Counted from the stretch's first letter, positions 42,890 through 55,485 are shown. The stretch: 64,000 nucleotides of DNA from Piliocolobus tephrosceles (GCF_002776525.5 NC_045446.1:66517644-66581643); one strand, 5' to 3'. Translations and numbers: made by a program. The notes: generated by a model not told the origin, from the letters alone.

Positions 42890-43195
42890 GGCCAGGCATG
42901 GTGGCTCACGCCTGTAATCCCAGCACTTTAGGAGGCTGAGGTGGGTGGATCATGAGGTCAGGAGATCGAGACCATCCTGGCTAATATGGTGAAACCCCGT
43001 TTCTACTAAAAATACAAAAAATTAGCCAGGCGTGGTGGCGGGTGCCTGTACTCCCAGCTACTTGGGAGGCTGAGGCAGGAGAACGGTGTGAACCTCGGAG
43101 GCGGAGCTTGCAGTGAGCCGAGATCACGCCACTGCACTCCAGCCTGGGCTACAAAGTGAGACTCTGTCTCAAAAAAATAAAATGAATAAATAAGT
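42890..43195 (+). repeat. AluY SINE
   Basis: Contains GGAGATCGAGACCATCCTGG and GGAGGCGGAGCTTGCAGTG but the pan-catarrhine GAGATCACGCCACTGCA, not the monkey-type change. The tail is interrupted by AAAT/GAAT units. Confidence 0.92.
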
Positions 43196-43319
43196 AAATA
43201 AATGAATATGCCCACCCAGGTTGACATCTTGGAAGAGGATAACTCTTAAGTTTGGTTGTATAATTTCTGCTGTGTTTAAGAAAAATTACTTAACTTGTGA
43301 GACATTGTGAAAAGGACAC

Positions 43320-44285
43320 TGGACTTGGTAAAGATACAAATGGGATTATAATGTTGGTCAGGTGAGACATGTTGTTGCATTGGTGAAATTATAAATTGAT
43401 ATGTTTTTCTCAGAGCAATTTGGCAATAAGCATCACGAAGCTTTAAAGAGTTTAAACCGGGCTGGGCGCAGTGGCTAACACCTGTAATCCCAACACTTTG
43501 GGAGGCCGAGGTGGGCAGATCACAAGTCAGGAGTTCGAGACCAGCCTGGTCAACATGGTAAAACTCTGTCGCTACTAAAAATACAAAAATTAGCTGGGTA
43601 TGGTGGTGCACGCCTGTAATCCCAGCTACTCGGGAGGCTGAGGCAGGAGCCTCGCTTGAACCCGGGAGGTGGAGGTTGCAGTGAGCTGAGATCGTGCCAC
43701 TGCACTCCAGCCTGGGCGATGGAGCAAGACTCCCTCTCAAAAAAAAAAAAAAAAAAAAAAAAAGTTTAAACCAGTTGACCTAGGGATGAATCTTCTAGGA
43801 AGATTTCTTAGGAATCTTTCTTAGGAAAACAGTCAGAGATGCAGACAAAGATTTATGTAACAGCTATTCATTGCAGACTTATTTGTAAAAATAGTAAAAA
43901 GAAGGAAATAACCCAAATATCCCACAATGGAGAAATTGTTAAGAAAATTATGGCATACTCATTAAGAGAAATAATGCAGCTATTTAAGATGATATTTTTA
44001 AAGAACTGTCAATGATGTCTAAAGATGTTCACAATAAGATAGGTGATAAAATCAGACTGTAAAACCACATGCATTATATGGTCCTATTTTTACTTTCTGT
44101 ATGCTAAAAAAAAAGCCCTCAAGATATATCCAAAACGTTACCAGTGGTTTGATCTGGGTGATGAAATTATAAGTGATTTTCAATTTGCTTCATTATACTT
44201 TTATATCTATAATTTTTATTATTATAACTGTAAATATTATTTTTGTAGTTAGAAAATATGTATAATGAACATTAAAATTACTTTT
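43320..44285 (+). mobile_element. L1ME-type 3' fragment split by an Alu
   Basis: Segments in order: GAGCAATTTGGCAATAAGC, then after the Alu AGCTATTCATTGCAGACTTATTTG, GGAAATAACCCAAATATCCC, ACCAGTGGTTTGATCTGGGTG. Inactive. Confidence 0.65.
43459..43762 (+). repeat. AluS-type SINE
   Basis: Perfect 10-bp target duplication AGTTTAAACC (43449-43458, 43763-43772). A tail of about 24 bases. Confidence 0.93.
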
Positions 44286-44344
44286 TAAGAAAGAAAGAAA
44301 TGTGTTTTACTGGGAGAAAAGAGATCTGTCCCCAGGGTTCTGAT

Positions 44345-44515
44345 TTAGTGGAGGAAATGAGACACGTACACAGATACGTTTATTACAAGGCAGTAAGGGC
44401 TATCATGGAGGTTTTATCAAGTGTGGAGGAAAGGATTAGCTCTGCCTGGGAGAGTTGAAAGTTAGTGAAAAGAGGTAACATTTGTTCGGGCCTTGAAGGA
44501 TGAATAGGGGTCCTC
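44345..44515 (-). repeat. L2-like fragment
   Basis: GAGGTAACATTTGTTCGGGCCTTGAAGGATGAATAGG follows the antisense L2 pattern; diverged. Confidence 0.45.
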
Positions 44516-45224
44516 TAGGGCTTTGTAAACTGTGAAGCACTATCTAAGTGTAAGTTAGTCTTTGACTTTTATGATTACTGTCAAGGCTTACCTCATATAA
44601 AGCTCTCTTTCTTGTCTCTTTCCCATGCTCCCTGAAGCCCAGGATCCCTGGGACAGGAAGCAGCAGTAGTTAAACAGTCACACATCAGTGCTCCAGCAAG
44701 TGAACTGAGGTGCATCCAACTAAGGAGCAGATCCAGGACCAGAGGAAATAAAATTATCTGGGAGCAGGGCCAGGAAGGTGCTGGTGGGTAAACAGTTCCC
44801 CCTTATTTGCCACCCTGTGGTAAGGCTGGCTTTGCTCGAGGCCTCCACCCTGAGATTTGGGGCCATCTCCATCTGGGGATGGTAAAACCTGTGAACGAGC
44901 ATCACACAGCAGTCTATGATTTACATTGGCAGGAAATGGCGTGTCAGATGTCCTTACAGCCTCCAGACAGGGTGGAGTGGAAAGGAGGGGTGTGAGTGAG
45001 GGGATCAGGAAGGGTGACAAGAGATTATTTGTTCGGGAGAAATTCTCAGAAGCTCAAGATTGGAAGGGACTTAAAAGTTCTATGATTTAATCCTCCCGAT
45101 CCCCTTCCTAGCATCCCTATCACATTGTCATTCTTCCTGGGTGCATCTCAGAAGCCACCTCTTCTATTACCTTCCACTTCAGTTCCTCTGGCCTATGCTT
45201 CAGGCATTTCCCATTATTCAATTT
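44516..45224. other. Unique sequence
   Basis: Nothing recognised. Confidence 0.4.
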
Positions 45225-45470
45225 GACAAAAGAAAATTCAGTGTCTGCTGTGTGCCAGGCACTGTGCTTAGAATAGGTCCTCAATTTCAGTATGCCCTCC
45301 TGTGCCTCCTGTTGTTTTTTTATTTATGCAACAAATGTATACTGAATGGCTACTATATGCCAGACAATGTTCTAGATGTTGTAACAGAGTGGAGGAAAAT
45401 ACAGCCAGAATCTCAGGCTCTCACGGACCTGTCATTCTAGTAGGAGAGATATACAATAAACAAACGAAAA
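45225..45470 (-). repeat. L2 fragments
   Basis: Two antisense L2-type starts, GTGTGCCAGGCACTGTGCTTAG and CTATATGCCAGACAATGTTCTAG, then GTCATTCTAGTAGGAGAGA. Confidence 0.65.
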
Positions 45471-45659
45471 CATAAAATATCAGGTTATAAATGTCAAGGA
45501 GCCAGCTTTGGGAAAATTTAGGGGAAGAACTTTCTATACAAAGAGAACAGCTAATTCCAAGATTCTATGGGGGTAACCCCTGTTTGCTCTAGGAACAAAA
45601 GGAAGGAAACTGTGGCCTTGTGCATGGAAAATGCTTCCTTCTTTATCTGTAAATGAAAA

Positions 45660-45955
45660 TCTTCTTATGTGTCAGGACGTAGTTCCAGCATTGCCTCTTT
45701 AGGCAAATCTATCCTGATTTCCCAGGTAGAAGTGACCCCATCTCCTTTTCTCCTCACTGCTCCCTGAGTAGATTTCTGTGAACACACCTGTGACACTTTG
45801 CCATTCTTACCACCTTAAATCACTGTGACTCCCTAGTGGACCTCAGTCTCATTCACGGGCAGGACTGAGCTTCCCATCTAAATCCCTAATGTCCAGGATA
45901 GAGCCTGGCATAGAGTCTGTGATCAGTAATGGTTTGTTCCTTGAATACTGAACTG
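45660..45955 (+). repeat. L2 fragment
   Basis: Sense L2: CCCATCTCCTTTTCTCCTCAC, CACGGGCAGGACTGAGCTTCCC, GCCTGGCATAGAGTCTGTGATCAGTAA. Confidence 0.6.
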
Positions 45956-46004
45956 TCACCCAGCACCCTATCAGAGCCTCACTAGTGATGCTTATTCGGA
46001 ATTG

Positions 46005-46505
46005 GCAACAATTTATTGATCAGTGCCAGGCCCTGTGCTGGGTACTTTCCACCCTGCTCATTCTTATAAGTCTCACAGTTGACATGTGCAGTAAGTATCA
46101 TTATTTTATTCTATAATTAAAACTCAGGCCAGACTCAGTGGCTCATGCCTGTAATCCCAGCACTTTGGGAGGCTGGGGCAGGAAGATCGCTTGAACCCAG
46201 GAGTTCAAGACCAGCCTGGGCAACAGAGTAAGACCCCATCTCAAAAAAAAAAAAAAATAAGAAAAAGTTGGGTGTGGTAGTGCACGTCTGTAGCCCTAGC
46301 TACTCGGGAGGCTGAGATGGGAGGATCACTTGAGCCCAGGAGTTGGAGGCTGCAGTAAGCTGTGATTGCACCACTGCACTCCAGCCTCCCAAAGAGAGAG
46401 GAACTTAGAGAATTAAAGTGATTATCTGAGGTGGCTCAGTAAGAAGAAACAGAACTGAGATTTGAACCCAAGTCTTCTTGATGCCAAATCCCAATGGTTC
46501 CTCTT
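46005..46505 (-). repeat. MIR split by an Alu
   Basis: Antisense MIR at 46005-46126 (GCCAGGCCCTGTGCTGGGTAC) and 46391-46505 (GAGATTTGAACCCAAGTCTTC). Confidence 0.65.
46127..46390 (+). repeat. AluJ-type SINE, tail lost
   Basis: Sense copy ending at CTGCACTCCAGCCTCCCAAAG without an A tail. Confidence 0.88.
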
Positions 46506-46599
46506 TTATGTGATGTCACTCATCATGTATCAGTTCATCTGTCCTCTCTTTTCTCCTATATAATCATTTTCCTGGGAAAAGGGTCTTTTTTTTTTTTTT

Positions 46600-46720
46600 T
46601 TCATTCTACTATATTCCTTATGACACCAGAACAGTGCTTTGTATTTAGTACACGGTCAATACATATGTCTTAAATCTCCAAGAGGTAGAAAAGAAAGAAT
46701 GAATGTGTGAATGAATGTTT
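46600..46720 (+). repeat. L2 3' end
   Basis: ACAGTGCTTTGTATTTAGTACACGG and GAATGAATGTGTGAATGAATG resemble the sense L2 terminus. Confidence 0.5.
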
Positions 46721-47814
46721 CACCCAAAGTGAATCAGTCTCTGGTAACATTTCATAGGATGGAGATGGGCTGAAGGGAGGCGTTTCTGAGGGGAGGCGCT
46801 TTCCCAAATACCTCCAGGCGTCAATTCCAGGAGGGAGAGGTGAGGATGCTGTCTCTGTGCTAAAGCACTTGTTTCTTAGAAATCACACCTTTTGCTCAGC
46901 TGCATATCTCGGCAGGCAGTCAGGGCAGAGGGGAACATGCATGGCTTCCAATGAGTTGGGAAAATGAGGTTAGGTTTCAATTCAGATACTTATTTGTGTT
47001 TTCTAGGTCTGCACAGTCGATGAATTTTCAACGAGCAGTGATTCTGTTCCTCATCTTTCATTGCTTTATGGGACTTCAGGGAATGAAAGCATAACATCCT
47101 GCTTTCCCATAAGTTCTCTGGCTGCTACACTGGCACCAATTAAAGACAGGTCTATGCAATTAATCAAAACCAATTTGGAAGCACTCTGGCGCTGTTCCTC
47201 TGATGTACTGCCTACTCCACATACAGTAGTTCCTCAGCTGCGGTGATGGAGCCAGGCACATAGGAGCTTTTGATGAACTGGCTGTACCGGCCCCAAGTGT
47301 TAACTATGTCATCTGACATGACTAATGAGGCTCCGGACTTGATCCGCATGAGCAGAGCAGCCCTGCTGTCTGGAGGAGGCTCAGTTTCCACAGCCAGCCT
47401 GGGAAGAGGCTGCAACGTGCAGAGTACACACTGCATCATGTCAGCTGGAGTCCTGGAGGCCTCTAGTGTTGGAACTGGGAGTCATCCATGGAGAGGGTGA
47501 TGGAAACTATGCGCCAGGCTCTGTGTTGGGTGCCAGTGTGAATGTGACCCAATTTAAACTTCTAGCTCAGCCTCCTCATTTTAGACCTGAAAATCAAGAC
47601 CCAGCAAAAGTGTGAGGCTTGCCAAAGACCTGAACTTTGGAGAGAGAAATGATGGAGAAAGCATGGTCTCTGCCCTGGATGAGAGGTAAATATGTATGAG
47701 GGTAACAACTGGGGCCTGGTGCAAGTATACTTCATCAAGGTTAACCATAGGCTTCCTTTCTTCCTTCTGCAAACCTTTATCAAGGAGAAGAGTTGCTTGT
47801 GCCCTTGTCATCTC
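46721..47814. other. Unique sequence
   Basis: No known family. 47040-47500 is open in several frames on both strands but shows no known domain. A MIR-like trace lies at 47560-47640. Confidence 0.4.
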
Positions 47815-48065
47815 AGCATTTCCAAGAGCGTGGAATTTGGAGTCAACAGATCTGGGTTTGAGTCCCCGCTCTACTTTGAGTTGATGTAATCTTGCAAATC
47901 ACTTCATTTTTCTGAGCCTTGGTTTCCTCAGCTGTAACACTGGAACAGGCCAAATACTGCCCAACCAACCTACTTCCATGAGCCCTTGTGTGACTCAACT
48001 GAGTTAATGGATGTGAAAGTGTAAGTAAGAGCCTCTGCACGTGTTAGTTATTATTCCAGTTATCA
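47815..48065 (+). repeat. MIR, near full length
   Basis: GAATTTGGAGTCAACAGATCTGGGTTTGAGTCC, CACTTCATTTTTCTGAGCCTTGG and TTAGTTATTATTCCAGTTATC follow the sense MIR from 5' to 3'. Confidence 0.8.
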
Positions 48066-48239
48066 TCCCCCTAAGGAGCACTGGCTGAAATCTCTGGAAT
48101 ATGGATCCACAGATAGCTTTAACTCTCTTCCTCTTCCTGCCTCTTTCAAATGGACATAAAAACCAATTGGTCATCTGCCTATAATCTCAATAGCTTTCCC
48201 AGAGAGCCCGTGCATAGAAAGAGGAAGAATTCAACCATT

Positions 48240-48640
48240 GTAAATTAATGTCATTCCATACATTGATTGAGCACCTACCACATGCCAGACATTATGTGAG
48301 GGATCAGAGTTGGATAAGACATATTTCTTGGCCACCTTGAGAAGCTCACCATTTAGTAGGAGAAACAGACGTAGGCATAAATAATTATAATGTACTGCAG
48401 ACAAATGCAATTGCCATAGGAAAGATACAAATCGAGTGTTTTGGGAGCCAGAGGATGGAATGATTCATTCCCCAAAAGGAGATTGGAAAAAGGTTCATCA
48501 ATGAAGTGATATTGAAGGATGGGCAGGGCTTAGTTCTGTCAGGAAGCATGAGACAGGGCATTCTGGACAGAGAGACCAGCATAGGCAAATGTGTGAAATC
48601 TGGAAAGGAATGGCGATCTAAAGGGTAGAATAAAATCAAA
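48240..48640 (-). repeat. L2 fragment, long
   Basis: ATTGATTGAGCACCTACCACATGCCAGAC, GCTCACCATTTAGTAGGAGAAAC and GGCATTCTGGACAGAGAGACCAG in antisense L2 order. Confidence 0.68.
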
Positions 48641-49514
48641 TGAGGTATGGGGTGTGAGCATGAACCAAAGAAAAATCACTGCACCCCAGGCATAAATGTT
48701 GCTGTTTCACTGTTCTCTTTGCTGGCTAAAGTCATCTTGGCCTCTGTTCCTCAGTTAGAGAGAATCCCACACTGGCCCTTCCTCCAGCAAAGCCAAACCC
48801 AAGCCCCAGCCAGCAGAGGCGAAACAAATGAACAGGGATCAACAACACCATTAGATGCAAAAATTCTTGAACTGGGAAGTGCCAAGTCACAGGCATACCT
48901 CCCCAGCCAGGGTAAGAGCTTGATCAGATGTGGCAGTGACACCAACCCTGAAGCATGATGGCAAGGAACTTAAGCCTCTTGGCATGGGTCACACGCTACA
49001 TTTTTCTCCTTCCCCCCTTCATCCAAAAGGAACTAGCTTCTTCTTTATGAGTGCTGCTGTCAGAATGGCTTTGGAAATCCTAGAGCTGCAGCTGGACTCA
49101 AGGCATGGCCATGGGCCACCCCAGGGACTTGTACTTTCTGTCTTTCTATCTTTCATTGTGAATTGTTTTTTTATTGTGCAAATAATACAGTGTTAAGAAC
49201 GGAAACTTCAAGAAGAGAAAGAGGAAAGAGAGCACCCACTCACACATTATCTGTTTCCATTTCTCCTTACCCCTTCCTGCTGTTGTCCATGAGCATAATT
49301 TTTCTGACCGCTTCTATTACTGATACAACTATGTATTCTGTTTTTATTGCTTAGCCTTGTCTCATACAGGTTTTTTCTCTTTTGCTACTTATTGCCAGCC
49401 CCTTGTGTCCACTCTGGCTTAGCATTATTCTCCCAAGACTGAAGAAATATGCCAGGGGTCACGTAAAGGGACTTTCCACAGGTAACATGATCATCATCGA
49501 CAACTGGCATCATG
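48641..49514. other. Unique sequence
   Basis: Nothing recognised. Confidence 0.4.
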
Positions 49515-49690
49515 GGGCAGAGGAAAAGCACCGACTGCTCTGCCATCATGTTGACTTGGGTTGGAATCTCAGCTCCTCTACTTTGAAACTAGATAGCCCT
49601 GAGCAGATCATTCTCTCTCTTTGAGCCTCCAGGTCCTCATCTATAAGATGGGGATGGCATTAGTACCATCCTATGATACTGGGCCCAGCA
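49515..49690 (+). repeat. MIR
   Basis: TTGACTTGGGTTGGAATCTCAGCTCC and CCTCATCTATAAGATGGGGATGGC are sense MIR core. Confidence 0.7.
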
Positions 49691-49734
49691 GGCCCGCTGG
49701 GTGAGCCCACCTAAATTATGACAGGCATACCAGT

Positions 49735-50035
49735 CTGCATATTTATTATTCACTGGGTGAATTTGCTATCTTTTACTTAAGTATTCTCCTCTGATGAAAC
49801 TTTTGTTTTTGTCCAGTTTTTCACTATTTCCAATAATGATGCAAAAAAAAAAAAAAAAAAATACCAGTGTGTGCTGCTCACTCTATGCTTTAAAAATTGT
49901 ATTTTCTCAGGAACAATCCCCAGGAGTAGGATCACTGAGATAGAGGATAGAAACATTTTCAAGGTTTCTGATGTGTATTTCCAAATTGCTTTTCGGATTT
50001 GTGCCTGTTATGCTGCCACCAATTTGAGGGAGGGG
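49735..50035 (-). mobile_element. Old L1 fragment with A18 run
   Basis: Antisense L1M: TTCACTATTTCCAATAATGATGC, CCCAGGAGTAGGATCACTGAG, TTTCCAAATTGCTTTTCGG. An internal A run lies at 49844-49861. Confidence 0.6.
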
Positions 50036-50044
50036 ACCACTTGG

Positions 50045-50390
50045 GCTACATTGGAGGCCGCTGGGCTCTGGTCACAAACTTCTGTCTCTGCTTTATTTCT
50101 GCCATTGTCTTCTCCTAACATGGCTCCTGAACTTCTCACTCAATGGGACAGTTCATTGTTTGTCCCCAAAATGATGTTCCCATGCTTTTGTGCCTTTGTA
50201 CTTCCTATTATACTTCACCACCCTTGCCGAAGAATTTTCTTCCTTTAAGATACCCACTCACCTTAGAGTTCAACCTTTGTGGAACTGGGAACTTCTATAC
50301 TCTCTTCAAGACCCAGCTCAAACACCCCTTTCTCTGTGAACCAGTTCCAATCCCCCCAAGCAGAGTTCGTCACTTTTTATTATAGACCTA
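50045..50390 (+). repeat. L2-like sequence
   Basis: TGCCTTTGTACTTCCTATTATAC and TCAAGACCCAGCTCAAACACCCC resemble sense L2; diverged. Confidence 0.45.
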
Positions 50391-50912
50391 GTCCTTTTTT
50401 AAAAAATTTTTTATTTTAAGGGTATTCCTGAAACACCAAGGTTCAGACATTATCTACTGACTTTGAACAATGGAAGATTTCTCTAATAGCGCTTCCCTCC
50501 TCCATTCTCTAATATAATTGTATCTACAATTATTTAACAATTTTTGGTTAATCATTTTGCAGTATTTATACATTATGACCAGAGAAGCCATTAAAAAATA
50601 TTTGTCCTCTGAGATACCAACATCTCTTCCAGGGCTGCTGTCTCTCCTGGTGAGGTTTGAGCCTCCTGGGGGCAGGTGGAACACGCAGGGACAGGGGCTG
50701 ATATGTGGGAGGTGAGGATGGCTGGCTATTACCTGGCAGCCAGGTGGCACCAGGACAGTCTCAGGATGGTTCTCATGCAGGGCTCCCTGGGCCAGGTAGG
50801 TGTAGCAAGCAAGGCTCAGGTCAGCCTTTTGGGGGAGCCAAAGGCAGTGCCCAGGAGGGACTGGAGGCTGCTGACTGGCACAGAAACTGACTGATCTGAA
50901 CAAACGTTGGTC
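50391..50912. other. Unique sequence
   Basis: No repeat family recognised. Confidence 0.4.
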
Positions 50913-50983
50913 TCTTGAACAGGGTTCTGGGGCCCCTGGCTATATGCCAGGTACTGTCTTTTTAGTAGCTGGATCTGATGGAT
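50913..50983 (+). repeat. Inverted repeat, left arm (71 bp)
   Basis: TCTTGAACAGGGTTCTGGGG to TGGATCTGATGGAT. Matches the reverse complement of 51403-51473 at 68 of 71 bases with no gaps. Confidence 0.93.
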
Positions 50984-51402
50984 AGCCATAGTTAAGCCAT
51001 CATAATGCCTGGGATATAGCTGGACCTGACAGATTTGGTCATCATACTGTTCTTTCAAAGAGTTTGAGAGAAGACTTAGTGATGGAAATACAGAAACTAA
51101 GCAAAAGAAAACAAAAAGGCAATTATTAATGTAGGAGAAACTGAAATCTTAACAAGAATGGAAATATACTCACAAACCCTTATATGGCTTAATTATGAAT
51201 AACATTTACATAGTCATAACCCTGGCCAACAGGACTGCATTAGGTACGTTCGACTGTATTGGTTATTAAAGTGTTAAAATATTTCTATACTGGCTAGTAA
51301 ATAGTAACCACCCCCAAGCTCCCTGGGTACCCTGTTGCCACTGCACCAGCCATCCCGCCCACCCCCTCCCCCCGCCTCTTAGAATTCCCGGAACTTCCCA
51401 GG

Positions 51403-51473
51403 ATCCATCAGATCCAGTTATTAAAAAGACAGTACCTGGCATGTAGCCAGGGGCCCCAGAACCCTGTTCAAGA
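51403..51473 (-). repeat. Inverted repeat, right arm (71 bp)
   Basis: Partner of 50913-50983 across a 419-base spacer. Similarity stops abruptly on both sides of each arm. I do not recognise the sequence as a known TIR. Confidence 0.93.
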
Positions 51474-51479
51474 TATATA

Positions 51480-51590
51480 ATTTGTAACATATAATTTTGC
51501 TTAATTTTAATACTTAAATGTTAATAGCCACACGTGGTTAATGGCTACCGTGTTGGATAGCACAGATCTAGAATGATGTGTTTTCCTGAC
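51480..51590 (+). mobile_element. Fragment of an old medium-reiterated repeat
   Basis: TTAATAGCCACACGTGGTTAATGGCTACCG and TTGGATAGCACAGATCTAGAA resemble the end of a common old DNA-transposon-type repeat; name not assigned. Confidence 0.45.
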
Positions 51591-53646
51591 AGGAAGCTGC
51601 TGATATAATACTTGATATGAAAGCAGTCATGGGAAACTGACCCTCCATGATAGGAATCTGGGATTGTAATATGACCTGAGTGGGCTTGAATTCAATGATG
51701 ACTTCATTGCCAGTAGAAAATGGGATACTGTATCAGGGAAGAGTTCCAACCTCATGGAAGATGACAAGGAGTAACAGGACTCCAAATTGGCTTGCCACAA
51801 CTCTATGGGAGCTGAAAGTAGGCAAGACCCGGTGGATCAGAAAAAGATAGCATAGCAAACAAAAGGGCCAAGAGCATGGTAGAGCGAGTTTCCTTGCCCT
51901 CAAATCCCACGAGTCAATACAATGGCCCAGATGGCAGCTATGCATGCCTTGGGGCTGTGATGTCACCAAGGAATCCTGGGCTAAGGGCGGAACCTTTTAT
52001 AGCAAGCAGTTAACAAGCCAGTCTCCTTTCCTTGGAGAGTGAATTGCTGCACATTGTGGTCACCTTGACCTACCTACCTAACTGCTTTTGTGACTAATTA
52101 TATAAATGATTCAGGGTCAGAAAATGGTTAGTCCTTGCTGTTTGGGACAAACAAGAATATACAAGGATATTTGGAGGTTGGCGAACTGTATTTCCCAACA
52201 ACTGTCCACGGCAGTCCATGGCACGCAATAGCAAAAGTTACTTAAACTAGCACCTTGTGAATAACTGGGATGAAATGCCTTCAAAGGCAAGTCTTTGGAA
52301 GACCAAATGGCTGCTGAAATGCACTACTAAGGTGAAAATTGTGACCAAGGATTTTAAGATGAATCAGTTGCTTCTGATGGTGCCAAAGTTCTTATAAAAA
52401 AAAAAAAATTCAAGCTCAGGATTCTAAACTATCAGTTCCAGGCGTGTTCAGAGAACCAGAGAGCTTCCATTATAGCTTTAAAATATATGTGTATTTATAA
52501 CTAATATACAAAACTATATATGAATAGGTTAATTATATTAATATAACATTAATTATATTAATATATAGTCTATTATAGCTATGGGACTGAGATCATTGAA
52601 AGTCAGACCGAAATTTTAATCCTGTGGGTGCAGAATTACAGTGTTCGTAGAAATCACAGGTGCCCCAAGTTTCTTACAGGAAAGTTAGAGCATTAAATGG
52701 GAAGAAATGGGACCCTGAAATATGCAAGTGAAACATTTGGTTCACCTTGGAGAAATATGAGAATCTGGAATGCCTAAATCCTCCTGAGCTCCAGAAAAAA
52801 TTTAAAAAAGAAATTTAAGGGTCTCTTTTCTACCTAATTTCTTGGAGAAGCATGGGAATGTGATTGTTTTTTAAAAATCAATCTCTGCCTATCGAAGTGT
52901 GTGCGCATGTATGTGTGTGCATGTTGTGAGAAAGAAACAAAAATCTAGGATGCACATGTGCATAAATGTACACGCATCCCCCTAAGACCATTGGGAAACT
53001 CTGTGTTTGAAGACAGAGTGTAAAAATTTAAAGCTCTTTCCAAGTCAAATGAATTTAGGTGTCCTGCTTCCTCCAAATCACTTTGGCTTTATGTCCCGCC
53101 CTGCGTGCTATTATACTGGAGGTAGGAAAGATCCATGAGGAAAAACAAACTTCTCAATAATAAATCTATCAGCTTTGGATGTATTCACAGCCTCTTGCCA
53201 AGTCTCATTCCAATCCTCCTCTTGGGGTCCCACATTTCCCTCTTCCATTTGTTCCACACTTATTATTTGTTTATTGAAATGCTCCACTTGCTGGGATAGC
53301 TCCCAAGGAAGGAAATCATCTTGCTATTTGTTGAAGTTGGGATTCCAGGGGTGAGAAGGGAGGGAGGTGAATGATTCCATGGTGCTACTGGGGCTCCAGG
53401 TAACACCCGTGGAACTTCATTGGAAACTGGAGCTCCCCTTCACTGACAACATTTCCCTGCAGTGATGACATTTCAACACTCTTTATTTTTCTGAGGGTAA
53501 AGCAATGAGTAAGTCCAGGGACCTTCCTCTTAATTTGTGGTCTCACAACCTAGTGGTTAAGAAAGACAAGTAAAAGTTCCCATCCTGGGAGAGCAATGCA
53601 ATTATAGCAATACGTGCAAGGTATCCCGGTTAAAATGGCTTTTATA
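51591..53646. other. Unique sequence
   Basis: About 2 kb without recognised repeats. A strongly AT-rich patch of TTAATTATATTAATATA units lies at 52490-52570 and a GT/GC-alternating patch at 52898-52925. Confidence 0.45.
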
Positions 53647-53994
53647 GGCTGGGTGTGGTGGCTCCCGCCTATAGTCCGAGAACTTTGGGAAGCCAAGAAA
53701 GGTGGATCACTTGAGTCCAGAAGTTTGAGACCAGCATGGGCAATATGGTGAAACTCCGTCTCTGCAAAATACGCACAAAAACTTAGCTGGGCATGGTGGC
53801 GGATGCCTATAGTCCCAGCTACTCAGGATGCTTAGATAGGAGAATTGCTAGGAGAATTGCTTGAGCCTGGGAAGTCGAGGCTTCAGTGAGCCATTATTGT
53901 GCCACTGCACTCCAGCATGGGCAACAGAGTAAGACTCTGTCTCAAAAAAATAAAATAAAATAAAATAAAATAAATAAATAAATAAAAATTTCTA
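53647..53994 (+). repeat. AluJ-type SINE
   Basis: Sense copy with a (TAAAA)n(TAAA)n tail at 53948-53990. Confidence 0.9.
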
Positions 53995-54800
53995 AAAAGG
54001 CCTTTATCAAAAAGATAGGGAATAATGAATGCTGGAAAGAATGTGGACAAAGGGGAACCCTTATACACTGTTAGTGAAAATGTAAATTAGTACAGTCACT
54101 ATGGAAAACTTTATGGAAGTTCCACAAAAAACTAAAAATAGAACCACCATATGATCCAGCAATTCCAGGACTGGGTACTTATCCAAAAGGAAACCAATAC
54201 ATCAAAGAGATACCTGCATTCTCATGTTTATTGCAACACTATTCACAGCAGTCAAAATACAGAATCCATTTAAGTATCCATTAAAAGATGAATGGATAAA
54301 GAATATGTGGTACATATACACAATGGAATATTATTCAGCCATAAAAAAGAATCAAATCCTGTCATTTGCAGCAAAATGTATGGAACTGAAGGTCATTGTG
54401 TTAAGTGAAATAAGCACAGAAAGAAAAATATCATATGTGGGAGCTTAAAAACTAGATCTCATGAAGATAGCGGATTGGTAGTTACCAGAGACAGGAAGAG
54501 TAGGAGGGAAGGGAGATGAAGAGAGCTTGACTAATGGGTACAAATACACAGTTTGATGGAAGAAATAAAACCTAGTGTTAGATAGATCAGTAGGGTGACT
54601 ATAGTTTACAATAATGTATTATATATTTCAAAACAGAAGAAAATAATTTGAATATTTGTAGCATAAAGACAAATATTTAATGTGACAGATATCCCAATTA
54701 TACTGATTCAATCTTTACAAATTATATGAATGTATTAAATTATCACATGTACCCCCAAAATATATACATCTATTATGTATCAATAAAAATATTTAAAACA
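53995..54800 (+). mobile_element. L1 (L1MA/MB-type) 3' end
   Basis: ORF2 C-terminal remnants (CCACCATATGATCCAGCAATTCC; GTACATATACACAATGGAATATTATTCAGC) run into the 3' UTR and tail (ATCACATGTACCCCCAAAATA). Part of the ORF2 C-terminal frame is still readable, but the element is truncated and dead. Confidence 0.82.
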
Positions 54801-55049
54801 ATACTGATAAACCATTAAAAGAACAAAAGAAGCAAGTCCAAGGTGCTTTAGGATCATTTGAGCTGTGGGCAGGAGGTGGAGAAAGAGGAAATGCTTTCCT
54901 AAACCCCATCCTGATAGGTGAGGATGAAATGGGGTTGGCATTGATTTTGGAAGGGAAAGTAATCTATAAAGGCTTGGAGGGGGAGATACTGTGATCTGTT
55001 CAGTAACGTCAGATCATTTCAAGTGACCAGAGGCCTGAGTTTGAGGGAA
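54801..55049. other. Unique sequence
   Basis: Nothing recognised. Confidence 0.45.
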
Positions 55050-55485
55050 AGGTAGCAAACATGAGGCTGCACCCTATTTTACAGGTCTGGCAGATGATAT
55101 TCAAAGAAAGGTAAAGCAGCTGGGCATGATGGCTCACCCCTGTAATCCTAGCACTTTGGGAGGCTGAGGTGGGAGAATCACTTGAGGTCAGGAGTTCAAG
55201 AGAAGCCTGGCCAACATGGCAAAACCCAGTCTCTACTAAAAATACAAAAATTAGCCAGGCATTGTGGTGCATACTTGTACTCTCAGCTACCCAGGAAGCT
55301 GAGGTGGGAGAATCGCTTGAACCTGGGAGGTGGAGGTTGCAGTGAGCCTTGATTGGGCCACTGCACTCCAGCCTGGGCAACAGAGCAAGACTCTGTCAAA
55401 CAAACAAACAGACAAACAAACAGAGGTTAAGTGCTTTGCCTAAGGTCACACTGCTCATAAGTGGCAGAGCTGGGATGGGAATCAG
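55050..55485 (-). repeat. MIR split by an Alu
   Basis: Antisense MIR pieces at 55050-55117 and 55422-55485 (CTTTGCCTAAGGTCACACTGC; AAGTGGCAGAGCTGGGATGGGAATC). Confidence 0.65.
55118..55421 (+). repeat. AluS-type SINE
   Basis: Sense copy with a CAAA-type tail. Confidence 0.92.

Noticed and set aside
47040..47500. Several 60-76 codon frames on both strands in a short unique region
   Set aside because: They overlap each other and show no known motif. A non-coding exon is possible but unsupported.
53995..54800. L1 ORF2 C-terminal frame as a gene
   Set aside because: It is the truncated 3' end of an old L1 with no upstream reverse transcriptase domain.
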